Positions 63,016 to 64,000 of a stretch of 64,000 bases of DNA are shown in pieces. Position 1 is the stretch's first letter. Each line of letters starts with the position of its first letter. This stretch comes from Candidimonas nitroreducens (GTDB lineage: Bacteria; Pseudomonadota; Gammaproteobacteria; Burkholderiales; Burkholderiaceae_B): assembly GCF_002209565.1 (NCBI RefSeq), contig NZ_NJIH01000002.1, positions 1 to 64,000 on the forward strand, given 5' to 3'. The notes below the pieces were generated by a model. It was not told the DNA's origin, ran no database searches, and was given only the letters and a program-made list of their open reading frames with translations. The position numbers were made by a program, and so were the translations under genes.

Positions 63016-63132
63016 TTCGATTCTCCTGTTCAATAATTGCGCGCCCCGGACGGGCCGGGGCATAAACACATGGGGAGCCGGGCCGCGTGCAACGCGGCCG
63101 GCGTCATACCGGGCAGGCCCGGCCGGATGCGT

Positions 63133-63882
63133 TTACTCGCGCTCTTCGTCGACTTCGACGAACTCTTCGCTGCCTTCGGCGATTTCTTCCACCAGGCCGT
63201 TCAGGTTCTGCTCGCGGCCTTCCAGCACGGCGTCGGCAATGCCGCGCGCGTACAGCGCAATGGCCTTGGCCGAGTCGTCGTTGCCCGGGATCACGTGCGC
63301 GATGCCTTCGGGAGAGTGGTTGGTGTCGACCACGGCGACCACGGGGATGCCCAGGGTGCGCGCCTCGGCAACGGCGATCTTGTGGTAGCCCACGTCAATC
63401 ACGAACAGGGCGTCGGGCAGCGTGTTCATGTCCTTGATGCCGCCGATCGCCTTGTTGAGCTTGGCCAGTTCGCGTTCGAACATGAGTGCTTCTTTCTTAC
63501 TCATGCGTTCGGTGGCGCCCTCGGCCTGCGCGGCTTCCATTTCCTTCAGGCGCTTGACCGAGCTCTTGACCGTCTTGAAATTGGTCATCATGCCGCCGAG
63601 CCAGCGGTTGTCCACGTAGGGCATGCCGCAGCGCTGCGCCTCGGCCGCCACCAGCTCGCGCGCGGCGCGCTTGGTGCCGACGAACAGCACGGTGCCGCCA
63701 CGAGCCACCAGTTGGCGCACGAACTTGGTCGCCTCCTGGAACTTAGCAACGGTTTGCTCGAGGTTGACGATATGGATTTTGTTGCGCTGGCCGAAGATAT
63801 AGGGGGCCATCCTGGGGTTCCAGTAACGAGTCTGGTGACCGAAGTGCACGCCCGCTTCCAGCATTTCACGCATCAAAGACAT
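63133..63882 (-). CDS. rpsB: 30S ribosomal protein S2
   Basis: A 249-residue ribosomal protein. [20 protein letters not shown] at the N-terminus, [40 protein letters not shown] and the nucleotide-like [20 protein letters not shown] are all standard, with an acidic tail. The ATG at 63882 has AGGAGA 5-9 bases upstream. It begins the long minus-strand operon running down to the SpoU methyltransferase. Confidence 0.97.
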   Translation of the reverse strand: MSLMREMLEAGVHFGHQTRYWNPRMAPYIFGQRNKIHIVNLEQTVAKFQEATKFVRQLVARGGTVLFVGTKRAARELVAAEAQRCGMPYVDNRWLGGMMTNFKTVKSSVKRLKEMEAAQAEGATERMSKKEALMFERELAKLNKAIGGIKDMNTLPDALFVIDVGYHKIAVAEARTLGIPVVAVVDTNHSPEGIAHVIPGNDDSAKAIALYARGIADAVLEGREQNLNGLVEEIAEGSEEFVEVDEERE

Positions 63883-64000
63883 AGTATTCTCCTAGGGTTG
63901 AGTCTTGCGCCAGGCCGGGATTGGTACAATGACCCAACACCCCGGACGGCCAGGCGCGCGATTTGCCGCGAATCAACGCCAAAATTTGCATTGAATCCCA
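63883..64000 (-). promoter_or_regulatory. Leader and promoter region of rpsB
   Basis: About 118 bases upstream of rpsB to the end of the window. The ribosome-binding site AGGAGA is clear. A box TACAAT on the plus strand (about 63926-63931) could be the -10 of a gene diverging beyond the window; map is often there in relatives. A precise rpsB promoter could not be picked. Confidence 0.35.

Overview
The window is about 64 kb of high-GC DNA from a betaproteobacterium, almost certainly of the family Alcaligenaceae (Bordetella/Achromobacter/Pusillimonas relatives). The main reason is the unbroken minus-strand block rpsB-tsf-pyrH-frr-uppS-cdsA-dxr-rseP-bamA-skp-lpxD-fabZ-lpxA-lpxB-rnhB followed by a SpoU methyltransferase, ppsR and ppsA, which is the Bordetella order. 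A Bug-type (TctC family) solute receptor and the ratA/ratB/smpB and QmcA/NfeD arrangements fit the same group. No rRNA, tRNA, prophage, transposase or CRISPR array was seen.

Layout. 1-8 kb: a probably Fur-controlled PepSY membrane protein, a Tat-exported phosphocholine phospholipase C, acylphosphatase, the ergothioneine pair egtB-egtD, and a three-domain DedA/PAP2/LssY protein whose PAP2 catalytic residues look degenerate. 8-17 kb: an accessory catabolic cluster. It has an AraC regulator and a sugar-porter MFS on the minus strand, divergent from a plus-strand set of a StsC-type aminotransferase, a second sugar porter with an extra C-terminal domain, a GMC flavin oxidoreductase and a Tat-type dienelactone hydrolase. 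17-19 kb: phosphonopyruvate hydrolase and a Bug receptor. 19-28 kb: KefB/C-type antiporter, LysE exporter, a secreted PIG-L deacetylase with a propeller-like tail, a RES/Xre toxin-antitoxin pair, an EamA exporter, ArsC and a DUF3298 lipoprotein. 28-30 kb: a repeat-rich, partly AT-rich zone around a secreted ankyrin protein.

30-35 kb: tatD, holB, tmk, mltG and, divergently, ygfZ. 35-38 kb: three valine-catabolic genes (isobutyryl-CoA dehydrogenase type, 3-hydroxyisobutyryl-CoA hydrolase type, mmsB). 38-42 kb: ratB-ratA, smpB, a QmcA-like/NfeD pair and a DUF2501 protein. 42-48 kb: ogt, type II NADH dehydrogenase, and the divergent ppsA/ppsR pair. 48-64 kb: the translation/isoprenoid/outer-membrane-biogenesis block listed above. 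It couples ribosome components to undecaprenyl, phospholipid and lipid A synthesis and to BamA/Skp-dependent outer membrane assembly.

The least-explained material is non-coding. One family of short palindromic elements occurs at least four times at gene 3' ends, with the same core but two different terminal inverted repeats. A second element shares 59 of 60 bases between two places 20 kb apart. Several hairpins begin exactly at TAG stop codons, and there are two tandem-repeat tracts around the ankyrin gene. Among coding regions, the aminotransferase/transporter/GMC cluster is the best candidate for an undescribed system.
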